NCBI RefSeq assembly: GCF_030052815.1
Contig: NC_079505.1
Location: 69,276,324 to 69,340,323 of the forward strand
DNA length: 64,000 nucleotides
Direction of reading: 5' to 3'
DNA from: Hevea brasiliensis
Taxonomy: Eukaryota > Streptophyta > Magnoliopsida > Malpighiales > Euphorbiaceae
This document shows, piece by piece, positions 24,541-36,614 of the stretch. Below the pieces are notes generated by a model. It ran no database searches, was not told the DNA's origin, and saw only the letters and a list, made by a program, of their open reading frames with translations. The position numbers were made by a program, and so were the translations under genes. Position 1 is the stretch's first letter. Each line of letters begins with the position of its first letter.

Positions 24541-26459
24541 TCTGCTTTATGTTTTAACTCTTACATAGGCCAGGATTTTTTGTCTTTTTCTATGGAATTG
24601 TTTTTTTCCAAATATAGAGAGATTCATTAAATTAAAAAAGGAAGGCTTAGAGCCCAATTGCAAGCATGATTGGCTGGCAAATACAAATGAGGAACACAGC
24701 CATTCATAGACCCAACCCATGACCCCCATAAGGAGATCCACGCACCCAACCAACCACAAGGCCCAAGTCCAAGAAAACTAAACCCTAATTTGGTAGGAGC
24801 TCTTCTCATAACACAGGTAAGAAAAGCGTCGCCAACCACACCAAAATGTTGCCGAGAATCTGTAGCCTACGGGACATGCACAGCCGTTTCGATTAGAGGT
24901 GTTTATACAGAATGAAATGAATTAAATTATTTTAATTTAATTTTTAAAATAATTTAATTCAATTCAATTTTATATTTTAAAAATTTTGATTCAATTTAAT
25001 TTTTAAAAAAATATTCAATTAAATTAATTAAATAATATTATTTTATTAATTTTTAAATTAATTTATTTTTATAAAAAATTTATGAAATATATATAATTTT
25101 TATATATAAATTATTTAATTTAATTAATTAATAATTATTAAATTTAAATTAATATCAAAATTAAATAAAATAATTTAAAAATTAAATAGTAATTAAAATA
25201 TACATTTAAATTTAAAAATTAATCTATTTAAATTTAAATTAAATTAAATTAAAATAAATTAATTCGATTTAATTTAATTCCTCATCCTTCTTAACTTAGT
25301 TTAGTTTTTAAAATAGAATTAATTCAATTTTAATTTCATTGGATTTGATCCAAATACTCCCTAGCTTCAACATTTTGTCGGATTAGAAAGATCTTGATAA
25401 CATCCTTTGCAACGCCAATCAGCTGAAACAAAGATCCTTAGAGCCATATACAGAACAGGGCCAGGGATGGGATGCATGGGAAGCAGGCATAGTAGAGCTC
25501 TGACGAACGTCTTCTCGCCTTAAGGGATCGGTAAACCTGCTAAAGATGTTGAAAAGTCCTTGAGAATACTAACCTGAAGGAGATTCTCACTTCCACCTGA
25601 AAAGAAAGCAGTACTAACTCAAGAAGAATAGAACAATAGAGAAACCAAGAAAACACAACACACAGCACAGGGCACAGGTCACCTAACAAACTCCCTCTCT
25701 CTTTAAGCTCATGGATCTGCGAGACCAAAAACCATAATCTATTTACAGTCCCTACCTGGTGAGGAGAGGGTTAAACCCACATCTGGGCAGAAAGAAAGAT
25801 AGCCGTCCCCCACCCATAAGGGGCAAGGGACAATCAACAAAAATCCAGACAGAAGGCAAGACAATGAGTCTCAAAGGAAGAAAACACCTCAAGAGAAGTT
25901 TCTAGGGAAAGGACCTCCTAAAGCGTCACTTTTTTTTTTTTGGGATTTGCTTTGTCTCAATTGTGGTTGATGCTTCAATATTTTTATCCATGTTTACTTA
26001 ATGCTTGTCTACTCTACTACATGGTTTTGAAAATTGGACTGGATCAGTCAGTCAGACCAGTTTAACCAATAACTGAAACTGGTCTAATTTGGTTTAGTCC
26101 TTAAACCCCATTTCAGAGAATTGAAATTGTAAATTGGTCAGATAACTGGGGAACTGAAAACCTGGCCGAGTTTGAAACGGTTTTCCAGCTATTCAATTTA
26201 AAAAAACCCTATCCACGCCATTCTTTGTGTAAAAGTTTTGCAACATATTTACATATATTTTATCTTTAATCAACTCAATTATTAAATAAAATTATTTCTT
26301 TCATTAATTTAAAATAATTAATAACTATTAATCTATAACTAATTCAAATAAAATAAAAAAAAAATTTACTTCACCCACTTGCAATTTGAATAATTAATGG
26401 TATGAGTAATTTATTATATTATCATATTAACTTGAATTATTGAATTATCTTTTTATTCT
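24541..26459. other. Intergenic with faint LINE- and MITE-like remnants
   Basis: 24600-24880 begins with 'agagagattcattaaatt', which resembles plant LINE 3' ends read on the - strand, and 25380-25930 has a similar composition. Between them, about 24895-25365 is an AT-rich block whose ends are roughly inverted ('gaggtgttta...gaatgaaatgaattaaatt' and, reversed, 'gggagtatttgg...aatgaaattaaaatt'). About 26040-26200 has repeated 'aactgg' and 'gaaactg' words, as in degenerate MITEs. None shows a target-site duplication that I can be sure of. Confidence 0.3.
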
Positions 26460-26936
26460 ATTATTGTTGGACCTAGAAGTCTTAATCAATATTTTGATAA
26501 TAATAAATAATTGGTGTGTTACTAATCTATCGTGAAAGTGTTTGTGTTAAGATTGTAGGTCATAAGTTCAAAATTGAGTAATTGCTTCAAATCAAGATTA
26601 ATAGAGAGCAAGAAATTGAAGCAAAGATCTATGAGACACTACAATATAAATTTTTCTTTTTATCTTGTGAATCTCAAATAGTTGATTATGTTAGCTCAAG
26701 TCTAAGTTTCTCTAAATTTCTTAGTGTCTCTATTTTCAACTTTTTCTTAATCAATGGAGAGTAAAATAAAATTTTCACTTTTAAGAAATGCAATTTGTCT
26801 TTGAAATATTTTCATTGAAAAGCTTATCAAATTAGCTTTCCAACGGTTTAAACGGATCCAAAATCCGAGTTCAGGTTAAAAAGTTATGAGTTTTTAAAAT
26901 CTAAGTGCCTTTTTAAGCCTTTTTGTTCAAGGAGCA

Positions 26937-27130
26937 CTTCGGCAGACGAAGTTCACTATTTAAATGATGATTTTTTGAGTTTTTAAAGTCTAAATCCTCT
27001 TTTTGTCCAGAAATCACTTCGGCAGATGAAAGTGAGACATTCGGCAACCAAAGTTCACTTTTTAAATGATATTTTTTTTTGGCCTCCCAACATTCGGCAA
27101 CTGAAGTAAAGAACTTTGGCAGCCGAACCT
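26937..27130. repeat. Inverted-repeat cluster TTCGGCAG..CGAA in Sirevirus LTR
   Basis: Five short inverted repeats at about 26937, 27017, 27038, 27092 and 27115: 'cttcggcagacgaag', 'cttcggcagatgaaag', 'attcggcaaccaaag', 'attcggcaactgaag', 'tttggcagccgaacc'. Once the A2 insertion is removed they lie about 92-285 nt upstream of the TATAAATA box at 45203. Confidence 0.8.
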
Positions 27131-27139
27131 AGGCTTCTA

Positions 27140-28554
27140 TGTTTGCTAGTTTTATAACCACTGCAAGTACATGGATCGCTAACAAATAATAAAGTGATGA
27201 GTAGAGTATCGTTCCCACAAAAATCATATTGAGTACCAAACTATAGTGATTTTAATTATCTAGACGATCAAATTGTAGAGAAATAATAATTAGATCTAAA
27301 TTAAAAGAAATAAAATCTAAATAATTAACTAAACTAAAATACCAATGGACAAAGGCATTCTAGAACTAGGGGTTCACAATTTAATCCATTATAGAATTAA
27401 TCTAATTCATTCAATAAATGAGAGATTATTACTTTGATAAAAATTAATCGTAAGGTATCCTAGATCCTCTCTTAAGGTATCTAAGGTGTATTTCAATTAG
27501 AGCCAAACCCTACTTTCATTAATGATTAGTCCTAATCAAAACCCTTTAAGATCTATGATTGATTTTGAAACTCTACAAAGGTTATCAGCTTATCTCTAGG
27601 TCAGATTTCCTAAGTTCATAACTTGGATTTTTTAATATTAATCTTTACCTTTCAGTCCTTCAATTAATATCTATAATCAATACTAAGTGGGTACCAACAC
27701 ATACCATGCATTAAGATCATAAGAGATTGAATCAAAGAATAAAATACCCAATGTATTAAATCAAATCAAACCAGATCCATAATGAAATTGAGTGCTATAC
27801 CATAACCCTAGAAGAAAGAACCTACTCACCCATGGTGAGTTTTACAATCAAATTTATAAAAAGGTAAATAGAAGAAATGAGAAGAAAATATAGTGAAAGA
27901 ACCCAAAAAGAGAGTTGCAGCCTTGGACTTTTGGAATTTCAGCTGAAAATCCCTTCTAGCAATCTTGCAGATATTGTTTCTCCATTGCCTCCCTTGAAGT
28001 TGATGTGCATTCTTGAATGTAAATCAGCTCTTCCCTTGAACGTAAATTCTTCCTCTTTTCAATTCTTGACTTGTTATATTTATATCTGATGTAAAAAACC
28101 CTAATTTCAGAGTCCTAGAAGCGTTAGGAGTCCACCCGGGTCGAGTTGGAAGCAAGAAAGACCACATTAGAATTGCTGTCAGGGGACTTTACACTGGCCG
28201 TGTAGTGATACATGCCCCGTGCAACTTTCTGCCACTTTATTTTTTAAGTTTTTTTCAGTCCAGAAAGTTACACGGGGTCCAGAAAGTTACACGGGGCAGG
28301 TCACACTGCTCGTGTACTGCTTCTAGCCTTGTATTATTTACATTTAACCTCAAAATCTCTTTCAAACTCATCTTTAATTCTAGAACCATATAAAAATATC
28401 TGATAAAATATAAAAATCAATGAATTGAATTGGATTAATATGTTTTCTAAAATAATACTAAAAACACAAAAAAAGTAAAACATAAAAAGAGACTAAATGT
28501 GAACAAAATATAATGAATGTTAACCTTAAATGTCTATATAATTTGATGTAATCA
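27140..28554 (-). repeat. 3' LTR of A2
   Basis: 1415 bp, paired with 43609-45114. In the first ~165 bp I count 13 differences from its partner, all transitions, 12 of them with A or T in this copy. TATA box on the - strand (TATAAATA) at 28077-28084. Palindrome cluster at 28190-28316. Confidence 0.92.
28190..28316. repeat. Palindrome cluster TACACGGGCCGTGTA in A2 LTR
   Basis: 'tacactggccgtgta' at 28190-28204, then 'gccccgtg', two head-to-tail copies of 'agaaagttacacgggg', then 'ctcgtgta'. The other LTR has 'tacacgggccatgta' at 44753-44767 and the same series. The cluster lies 106-232 nt upstream of the TATA box on the coding strand. Confidence 0.8.
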
Positions 28555-28567
28555 AATACCCCCAAAC
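28555..28567 (-). other. Polypurine tract of A2
   Basis: The - strand reads GTTTGGGGGTATT directly before the 3' LTR, as in A1. Confidence 0.8.
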
Positions 28568-28574
28568 ACAAACC

Positions 28575-28594
28575 TTTGCTTGTCCTCAAGCAAA
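28575..28594. repeat. Perfect hairpin beside A2 PPT
   Basis: TTTGCTTG-tcct-CAAGCAAA, identical in all 20 bases to the hairpin at 2067-2086 in A1 and at the same distance from the LTR to within one base. Confidence 0.85.
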
Positions 28595-29468
28595 ATAAAA
28601 CTTTATAAAAACTCATTGGGGTACTTAGAAACATAACAAAAAACTTAACTAGCATATAATTGAACACTCTTCAACCTTCATACCAAATTTCCACTTTCAA
28701 GGCATAAAAACCTTAATAGTTGCCCGCTAAAACTTCACCCCCTTTATGGTATTTCAACTAATTATTCCTCTATACAAGGTCATTAATAAGTTACAAATAA
28801 CTTGTTTTATCAGGATAGATTTGAGAAACACTTACTCCCCCAAATTTGCCTCTATTGTGGATAATTATGATCAAGTGATTAAATTCCAACTCCATAGACA
28901 TATCTCAATTTTCTATCTCTACTAATGTAGAATACATTTTTCAAAAGATCAAAAGGTCTTTAAAAGGGTTGTAATGGGCCTAAAGGAATAATGACTTGGT
29001 TGCTAATGAAAGCTTTTTAGGAAATGCATATATAAGGATAGCATTTATGCATAAAATACCAAGTGTACAAAGTTTATGCTGCTGATTTTGTATGGAGAGG
29101 AGGGGCTTTTAGTTTTTTATAGTGCCAAGCATGCTTTCATGATACTTATCTTGGGACTTCTTCTTCTTCTTCTCTTTTTATTTTATTTTATTTTTTATGT
29201 CCCTTTTATCCTCTATCCCAAACTCATTGCTTTTGCTGAGTTGGAAAGGCTAATTTTTCTTTTATTTCAATTGCACACTTGCACTCTTTCTTGAGTTCTA
29301 TATCCTCTCTCCATTCTCCATTTTTTTTTAGCATTTAATATACTTTTTACTTATGCATTTAACTTTCTCAAAAGAGTAGGGTAGGTGTTTAGGCTAGGGG
29401 CTAGGTAAATAATATGGGTAAGCAATAAATTCTAAGAGATAAATATAGGCTTCAAGTTGGCTGCAAAT
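28595..29468. other. A2 non-coding interior, 3' part
   Basis: AT-rich sequence collinear in style with 2087-3100 of A1. No coding region. The T1 insertion point is at its right edge (target CAAAT at 29464-29468). Confidence 0.6.
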
Positions 29469-32400
29469 TGTCACACCTTACTCCTCCGTAAGGCATAACA
29501 TGATCCCGTAGAATACTTAATGAACTACCGAACTTCACCTACCGATAACCCATTAAGTACCCTACAAGGGATTTTAAAACGATTTTCTTACATTTTGGAA
29601 GTGGTGAGCATTTTGATAAGAATTTAAAACCATTTATTCAAGTTTAAATACTAATAAAATTTTTTGTCCATTTTAGTTTTGCCGCAAATTTTATAAAAAT
29701 TTTGACAGAGTTCGCTCTGTATTTTGAGAAACCAGTTCTTCAAAGACCTGTAAAAAGCACTTCCAAAAATATTTCACAACTCCCAACCTTCAATAATTCA
29801 CAATTCAACTCAAATCAATTCATTCCAAAACAGTTCCACAATCCAAATTAAATTTGTCAACTCAGAATATTTAATAATTCCATTCACAAAACATAAAGCA
29901 GGAAATTCATATGTACAAATATTAAATTTACAGAAGAAAATCCAAAATAATATTATTACAATTTATTTACAACTGCTCGACTTTATATTGATACATACAA
30001 CATTTCCATATTTACATCAAAATTTATCTACAAGGGCATAAAATAATACCCGCATAAAAGATCAATGTAATCCTCGATTTAATCGCACTCACTCACGCTT
30101 TTTCTTGCTCTTATCTCGATAAAGAAATAAGCCATCGCTGAGTATAAAAATACTCAGTGGTGCACAATAAAAATTTAAAATTCAATAAATAAATCATTCA
30201 TTGCCAAACACAATTTAAATGTTTCTCAATCACATTTCAATAATGATCAAAGTTCATAATAACACCATTTTGTCAAATAATCTATTAAACACAGTTTAGT
30301 CAAACAATTTCATAAATACAATGTTGCCAAAGTCATACACAACTTAAGCCATGACACAAAATTTCCAATCAATGCCGCGTTGTACACCACGACAAAGCAA
30401 TCTCAACCCCATTAATCGAAATCAATGAGGAAGGTGGCTAGCTAGCTAATGAGTACTCATCCGATCTACAACCTCAACTGGCAAGCCAGAGAGGGAGGAA
30501 AATAAACGATCTCAACCCCATAAATGGAGGAGGAAATGTGATACTGTCATGCTAAGTGTGAATCCAAAATCAATTTAAAACAATTATTTTCAACAATTTA
30601 TGAGAGATCCCAAACAATTTTCAAAGTCATTTTTGTAGTCACAAAGTGGCAACACAATTCATAAATAACACAGCGACTTCATAAAGTATAGCAATTTAAA
30701 TTTTCAATTGGAAAACAATTACATAAATTTATTGTGCACAAACCTGACTGGAGTCGCCTCTAGGCCTTGACTCAGTCTTTAAGGGCTTCCAAGTCTTTTT
30801 CAGCTGAAACACACAATTTCACAGTGTTTCAGTACCATAACTTAGCATAAATCCAAAAATAAATTTCACTTCATTTTAACTAGCTCTATTGTGTTAAATT
30901 CGACGTTCTCGAAGTTTTTGTGTTTCGGGTTACTATTCACTATACTATTCAAGTCAAATTGTTGACTTTTTAAGGCTTAATAGGTATGGGAACTCCAACT
31001 TCACCCACATACCACATTTTGGTCATTAAACTTGTTGGTTTTGGTCATTTTCTCAAAGCTTAGGTCATTTTGGCAAAATTGCCAATTTTTGGTTTTGGTG
31101 CTTTGAAGTTGCACTGTTCCATTGGTCAATCTACTGTTGGAATTTGACAAAACTTCCTTCATAGAAAATGTTTCTTATTGTCTTAAGTGTATTCTCATTT
31201 TTGGATCACCCCAATCGGAGTTTTGTAGCTCAAGTTATAGCCAAAATACAGTTACTGTTCACGTGCACTGTTCATACTGCAACTATGGTTCTGGCAGGTT
31301 TTTGATCCAACTTTGTTCAGTAATTTGATCAAGTTAAGTTCATAATTTGGTCTAACTTTCTTCATATGAAATGTTCTACTATGTCTTAGGTTTCCATCGG
31401 TTTAAGAATCACCTAAATCAGAGTTTTCTAGAGAGAGTTATAGCCATTCAAACATTACTGCTCAAATGGCAATCCTGCAGTTTTGCAGGTACAGTAACTC
31501 AACTTTGCTCAATAATTTGAATGGGTTAATGGCATAATTTGGGTTGGTGTTCTTCATGAAAGTTTTAGATCTATATCTTATCTAATTGCTGGTAAAATTT
31601 CAGGTCAATTTGACCTGTCTAGCTCGAATTATGACCAAATGAACAGTTACTATTCATTTGGTCAGTTTGGTGCAGTGGCAGCCTGCTCTCATTTCACTTT
31701 GGTCAATTGGTTCACCAAATTTTAGTCAGTTTTTGGCCATGGTTCCTTAATGAAAATTGTGCTATTTTATGTTTATTTTCATCTCAAATTGGTGGCATAT
31801 CAATTGGGCTTGTAAAATTCCCGTTTTGGTCCTTCAAAGTAGGTTTGGTTATGCTGCCAGCAGCATGACCAATTGACCTACGAATTTGTCTTCCATTCTA
31901 ATACTTCCCATACATTTCCTTTGGTCATTATTGACCATTTTTCAGTCCACAATTGGTCAAAGATATCATCTATGCATTTCTCCAAAATTTGGTTTACAAA
32001 CCCTAACATTCAAACCCTAACTCACTCATTCAATCACAATTGGTGCATTTCCATCTTAACACCATACTAATGTAAGTTTATTAACATCTTTAATTCCCTT
32101 TAAACACATCAAACCATACCAATCATACTCCCATCAACCAGGCCAAAATTTCAGTTTAGTCCTTCTCCCATGATTTTATTTCATTTCATAATTTCTAAGC
32201 TCATTTCAATCATCACACATGCATTAAAATGGAAGAATAAGGAGTTTAACATACTAACCTCAACTTAAAGCTTCAAATCTCTCTCTTAGCCCTTCTTTCT
32301 TCTTGTAGTCTTCTTCCCAAGTTACAATATCAAGCTCTAATAAAGTTTTTATGAGGGTTATTAAGGTTGAGTAAGGAGAAATTAAGCTTAGTGTAAGCTT

Positions 32401-33146
32401 AAGGGAAGAGCTTTCATGGAGAATTTATGGAGGAAGGTGGGGCGGCACTTGATGGAAGAAGAAGAAGACAATTCTAATTTTTTTTCCTTTTGTTTTCTTT
32501 TTATCTTTATCCCTTTTTGAAGACCAAAAATCCTAATTACTAAATAAATTAATTAATTTCTTTGTGACATCATTCATGATGTCATCACCTTTAACTTTTT
32601 CATTTTCCTCTCTCTTTTTTTTATTTATTTTTTTTTCTATTAGTTCTTTAATTTAATTCTCGATTCCAAAATTTTGTTTTCTCTGATTTTATTTGACAGT
32701 TAGGTCAGGAGTCAGCTCTCGGGGTCAATTGACCAAATTGCCCCTCGCCGGTTCATCCCGGTTTGCAAATAATTCCATATTTCTTCCGGCTCCTTAACCT
32801 AATTATTTGACTAGCTTAACAGTTCTTTTTCGTGATTTTCTCTTTTCCACTGTGTTTATAAGGGTCCTAAGGACCGCAACGTCACTTTTTACGATTCGAA
32901 ATTTGAGTTTAAAACGACTTCGCAGTCATTCCCGAGGAGGTCACCCATCACTGTGACTCTCGGCTCGTTTAACTTCTTATGTTCTGTTTTTCTTATTTAT
33001 ACTTAACTAATTGAACATTACTAATTATTTGTGTTTATGGCTTCTCTAGTTGTCTTAAGTATGGTTCTAATCTCCTTAATTGTCCGGACCGACACCGATC
33101 ACCGGAACAGTGAAATATACTAGGCTATACAAATAGGGGTGTTACA
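29469..33146 (-). repeat. 3' LTR of T1
   Basis: 3678 bp, TGTCACACC...GTGTTACA as read on the + strand. Only scattered substitutions and a short cluster near 30100-30150 separate it from 38005-41669. An 8-bp-arm palindrome GACATCAT-tc-ATGATGTC (32565-32582) and a 'ttataa' TATA candidate on the - strand near 32858 are present. Short open frames such as 31122-31328 recur in both LTRs and are not genes. Confidence 0.95.
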
Positions 33147-33160
33147 ATTCTCCCCCCCTT
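33147..33160 (-). other. Polypurine tract of T1
   Basis: The - strand reads AAGGGGGGGAGAAT immediately before the 3' LTR. Confidence 0.85.
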
Positions 33161-33193
33161 AAAATAGATTTCGTCTCGAAATTTTACCTGGTA

Positions 33194-36100
33194 TCAATCT
33201 CTGAACAGCTGTGGGTGCTGTCTCCTCAAGTCCTCCTCTCGTTCCCAAGTAGCTTCTTGGCCCGAATGATGGTTCCACAGCACTTTTACCAATGGTATCT
33301 GCTTGTTTCTTAGCTGCTTCACCTCATAAGCCAGAATCTTTATGGGTTCTTCTTCATATGTGAGGTTTGAATTCACTTCAATTTCTTCTACTGGTAGTAC
33401 ATGAGATGGGTCTGATCGATACCTTCTCAACATAGACACATGGAAGATGTTATGTATCTTCTCCAACTCTGGAGGTAGTGCCAACCGATATGCCAAAGGA
33501 CCCACTCTTTCCAATACCTCATATGGCCCGATAAAACGAGGATTTAGTTTCCCTTTCCTGTCGAATCTCATAATTCTCTTCTAAGGATAAACTTTGAGGA
33601 AAACTTTCTCACCCACTGCATACTCAATATCCCTTCTTTTCAAATCAATGTAGGACTTCTGACGGTCTGATGCAGCTTTAAGTCGGTCTCTGATCATCCT
33701 GATTTTCTCTTCAGTCTATTGAACAATTTCGGGTTCAATCATCTTTCTTTCACCCACGTCATCCCAACACAACGGGATTCTACATTTTCTGCCATACAAA
33801 GCTTCATATGGAGGCATCCCAATGCTTGATTGGTAGCTGTTGTTATAAGCAAACTCAATCAAAGGCAAGTGTGTATCCCAACTACCCTCAAATTCAATCA
33901 CACAAGCCCGTAGCATATCCTCCAAAATCTGAATTACCCTCTCAGACTGGCCATCTGTCTGTGGGTGGAATGCAGTACTAAAATTCAATCTAGTTCCTAG
34001 GGCTCTCTGAAGACTACCCCAGAATCTAGAAGTGAACCTAGGATCTCTGTCTGATACAATGGATACTGGCACTCCATGAAGTCTCACAATCTCATCAATG
34101 TACACCGCCAATCTGTTTAAATCGTAGTCCATTCGATCGCGTAAAATGAGCAGACTTAGTCAATCTATCGACAATGACCCACACTGCATCATGACTCTTC
34201 TGTGTCCTCGGAAGTCCCATCACAAAATCCATTGTTATTCTTTCCCATTTCCATTCTGGCATTGACAGTGGATGTAATAACCCAGTTGGCACTTGATGCT
34301 CTGCCTTTACTTGCTGACAAGTCAGGCATTTGGATACAAACTCTGCCACATCTCTTTTTAAACCCATCCACCAGTAATGCTCCTTTAGCCCTCTATACAT
34401 TTTTGTACCACCAGGGTGCATGGCAAAAGGAGACTCGTGTGCTTCCTTCAAAATGATCTGCCTCAAATCAACATCATTAGGAACACATATTCTACCCTGG
34501 TGTAGCAATAGACCATCATCTCTGATTGAGAACTCTGGTTTCTTGCCCTTCCGAACTTCTTCCAACAGCTTCTGATACTTTTCATTATTCTGAGCAGCCA
34601 TTCTGATCTGATCAATTAACCCTGGCTGTACATGCCATACAATTGCTGTCTGTCCCTCATCATTAATCTCTAAACTGGCATGTAATGATCTCAACTCATG
34701 TACCAAAGACAAGGGAGTAACCTGTAAACTTGTCATAGTCTTGCGAATTAAGGCATCAGCCACAACATTAGCTTTCCCTGGCTGATAGTCTATCAGACAA
34801 TCGTAGTCTTTTATCAACTCTAACCACCTTCTCTGTCTCAAATTCAACTTTTTTTGGGTGCCCAAATACTTCAAACTCTTATGATCTGTGTAGATGTAGC
34901 ATTTCTCCCCATACAAATAATGTCTCCAGATCTTAAGAGCAAACACAATAGCTGCAAGCTCCAAGTCATGTGTCGGATAATTCCTCTCATGTGGTTTTAG
35001 TTGGCGTGATGCATAGGCAATGACATTTCGATCTTGCATCAACACACAACCTAACCCATTGTGAGAAGCATCGCTGTAAACTGTATATTCTTTACCCGGT
35101 GTGGGTAAAGTCGGATCGAGCCTCACCAAACATCTCTTCAATTCATCAAAACTTTGCTGGCATTTGTCCGTCCACTGAAATTTCACATCCTTTCTAAGCA
35201 GCTTGGTCAATGGAGATGCCAACATGGAGAATCCCTTCACAAATCGACGGTAGTATCCAGCTAAACCCAGAAAATTGCGAATCTCTGTGACATTTCTGGG
35301 TGGCTTCCAATTAAGGACAGCTTCAATTTTGCTAGGATCTATCTTAATACCCTCTGCTGATACTATGTGCCCCAAAAAGGATATCTCCTTCAGCCAAAAT
35401 TCACATTTCGACAATTTGGCGTATAGTCGCTTTCTCCTCAAAGTCTGCAGATAATCCACGATGTCTATCATGCTCTTCTGCATTCCTCGAATAAACCAAT
35501 ATATCATCGATAAATACCACAACAAACTGATCGAGGTATGGTCTGAAGATAGTGTTCATCAGATCCATAAAAGCAGCCGGAGCATTAGTTAACCCGAATG
35601 GCACAACCAAGAACTCATAATGGCCATAGCGGGTTCTGAAGGCAGTTTTAGAAATACTCTGCTCTTGTACTTTTAGCTGATAATAACCTGATCTCAGGTC
35701 AATTTTGGAGAACACAGTTGCATCTCTCAACTGATCAAATAAGTCGTTAATGCGGGGTAATGGATATCTGTTCTTTATTGTCACCTTATTTAACTGCCGA
35801 TAGTCAATGCATAACCGGAGAGTGCCATCCTTCTTCTTAACAAACAACACCGGCGCTCCCCAAGGTGACACACTAGGGCGGATAAAGCCCTTGTCAAGCA
35901 ATTCTTGCAATTGTACTTTCAATTCTTTTAGTTCTGCAGGTGCCATTCTGTATGGTGTTATGGAGATTGGGTCCATACCAGGCGTAACATCAATTTCAAA
36001 CTGCACTTCTCTTTCTAGAGGTAATCCTGGCAATTCTTTAGGAAATACATCCGGAAAGTCACATACAGTAGGAATGTCCCTCAGTGCTGGACTTCCCACT

Positions 36101-36609
36101 TGGGTGTCTATCACATGTGCCAAGTACGCTTCACACCCTTTTCTAATCATTTTTCTGGCCAGTGCAGCTGAAATGATGTTTGAAGGCAATAACTGCCTCT
36201 CCCCATGTATTACTACATCACCATACTGAGGAAGACCAAAAGTGACTATCTTCAGTCTACAGTCAATCATGGCATGATGCCTGGCTAACCAATCCATGCC
36301 CAAGATAATGTCATAATCTCTGAAGGGCATTTCAATTAAATCTGACAAAAAGGTGTGTCCTTGGATCACCAAAGGACAGTCCCTATATAGCCTATTTACC
36401 CTGACCTCCTGGCCTAATGGACTAGTTACTAGCACATCATAATCCATTGGTACACACTGAATAGCAGTAGAACACATCACACTAGCACTAACATATGAAT
36501 GTGTGGAGCCAGGATTAAATAACACATACACATCTTGGTCAAGGATGGAGAAAATACCAGCTACTACGTCTGATATTTTAGCTTCCTCCCTCTGACGCAT
36601 GGTATACAC
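33194..36609 (-). pseudogene. T1 pol: protease, RT, RNase H, integrase, chromodomain
   Basis: Read from 36609 downwards. The protease has 'NPGSTHSY' where the family has Asp-Pro-Gly; the catalytic Asp is Asn here (codon AAT, 36514-36516). Reverse transcriptase has 'LCIDYRQLN', '[11 protein letters not shown]' and the FIDD active site (35503-35514). A frameshift lies near 35460. The next frame (35525-34095) holds the rest of RT, RNase H ('[10 protein letters not shown]', 'TDHKSLKYL') and the integrase zinc region ('CLTCQQVK'). After a second frameshift near 34120 comes the integrase core ('VSDRDPRF', '[10 protein letters not shown]'). Stops follow at 33716-33718 and 33581-33583. A GPY/F segment ('GPYEVLERVGPLAYRL') and a chromodomain-like tail ('VLWNHHSGQEATWE') close the gene. 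The normal role is copying and integrating the element; chromodomains of this group target heterochromatin. Confidence 0.93.
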
Positions 36610-36614
36610 TCCGA

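Noticed and set aside
35807..36229. 140-aa open frame on the + strand
   Set aside because: Antisense shadow of the T1 protease/RT coding region.
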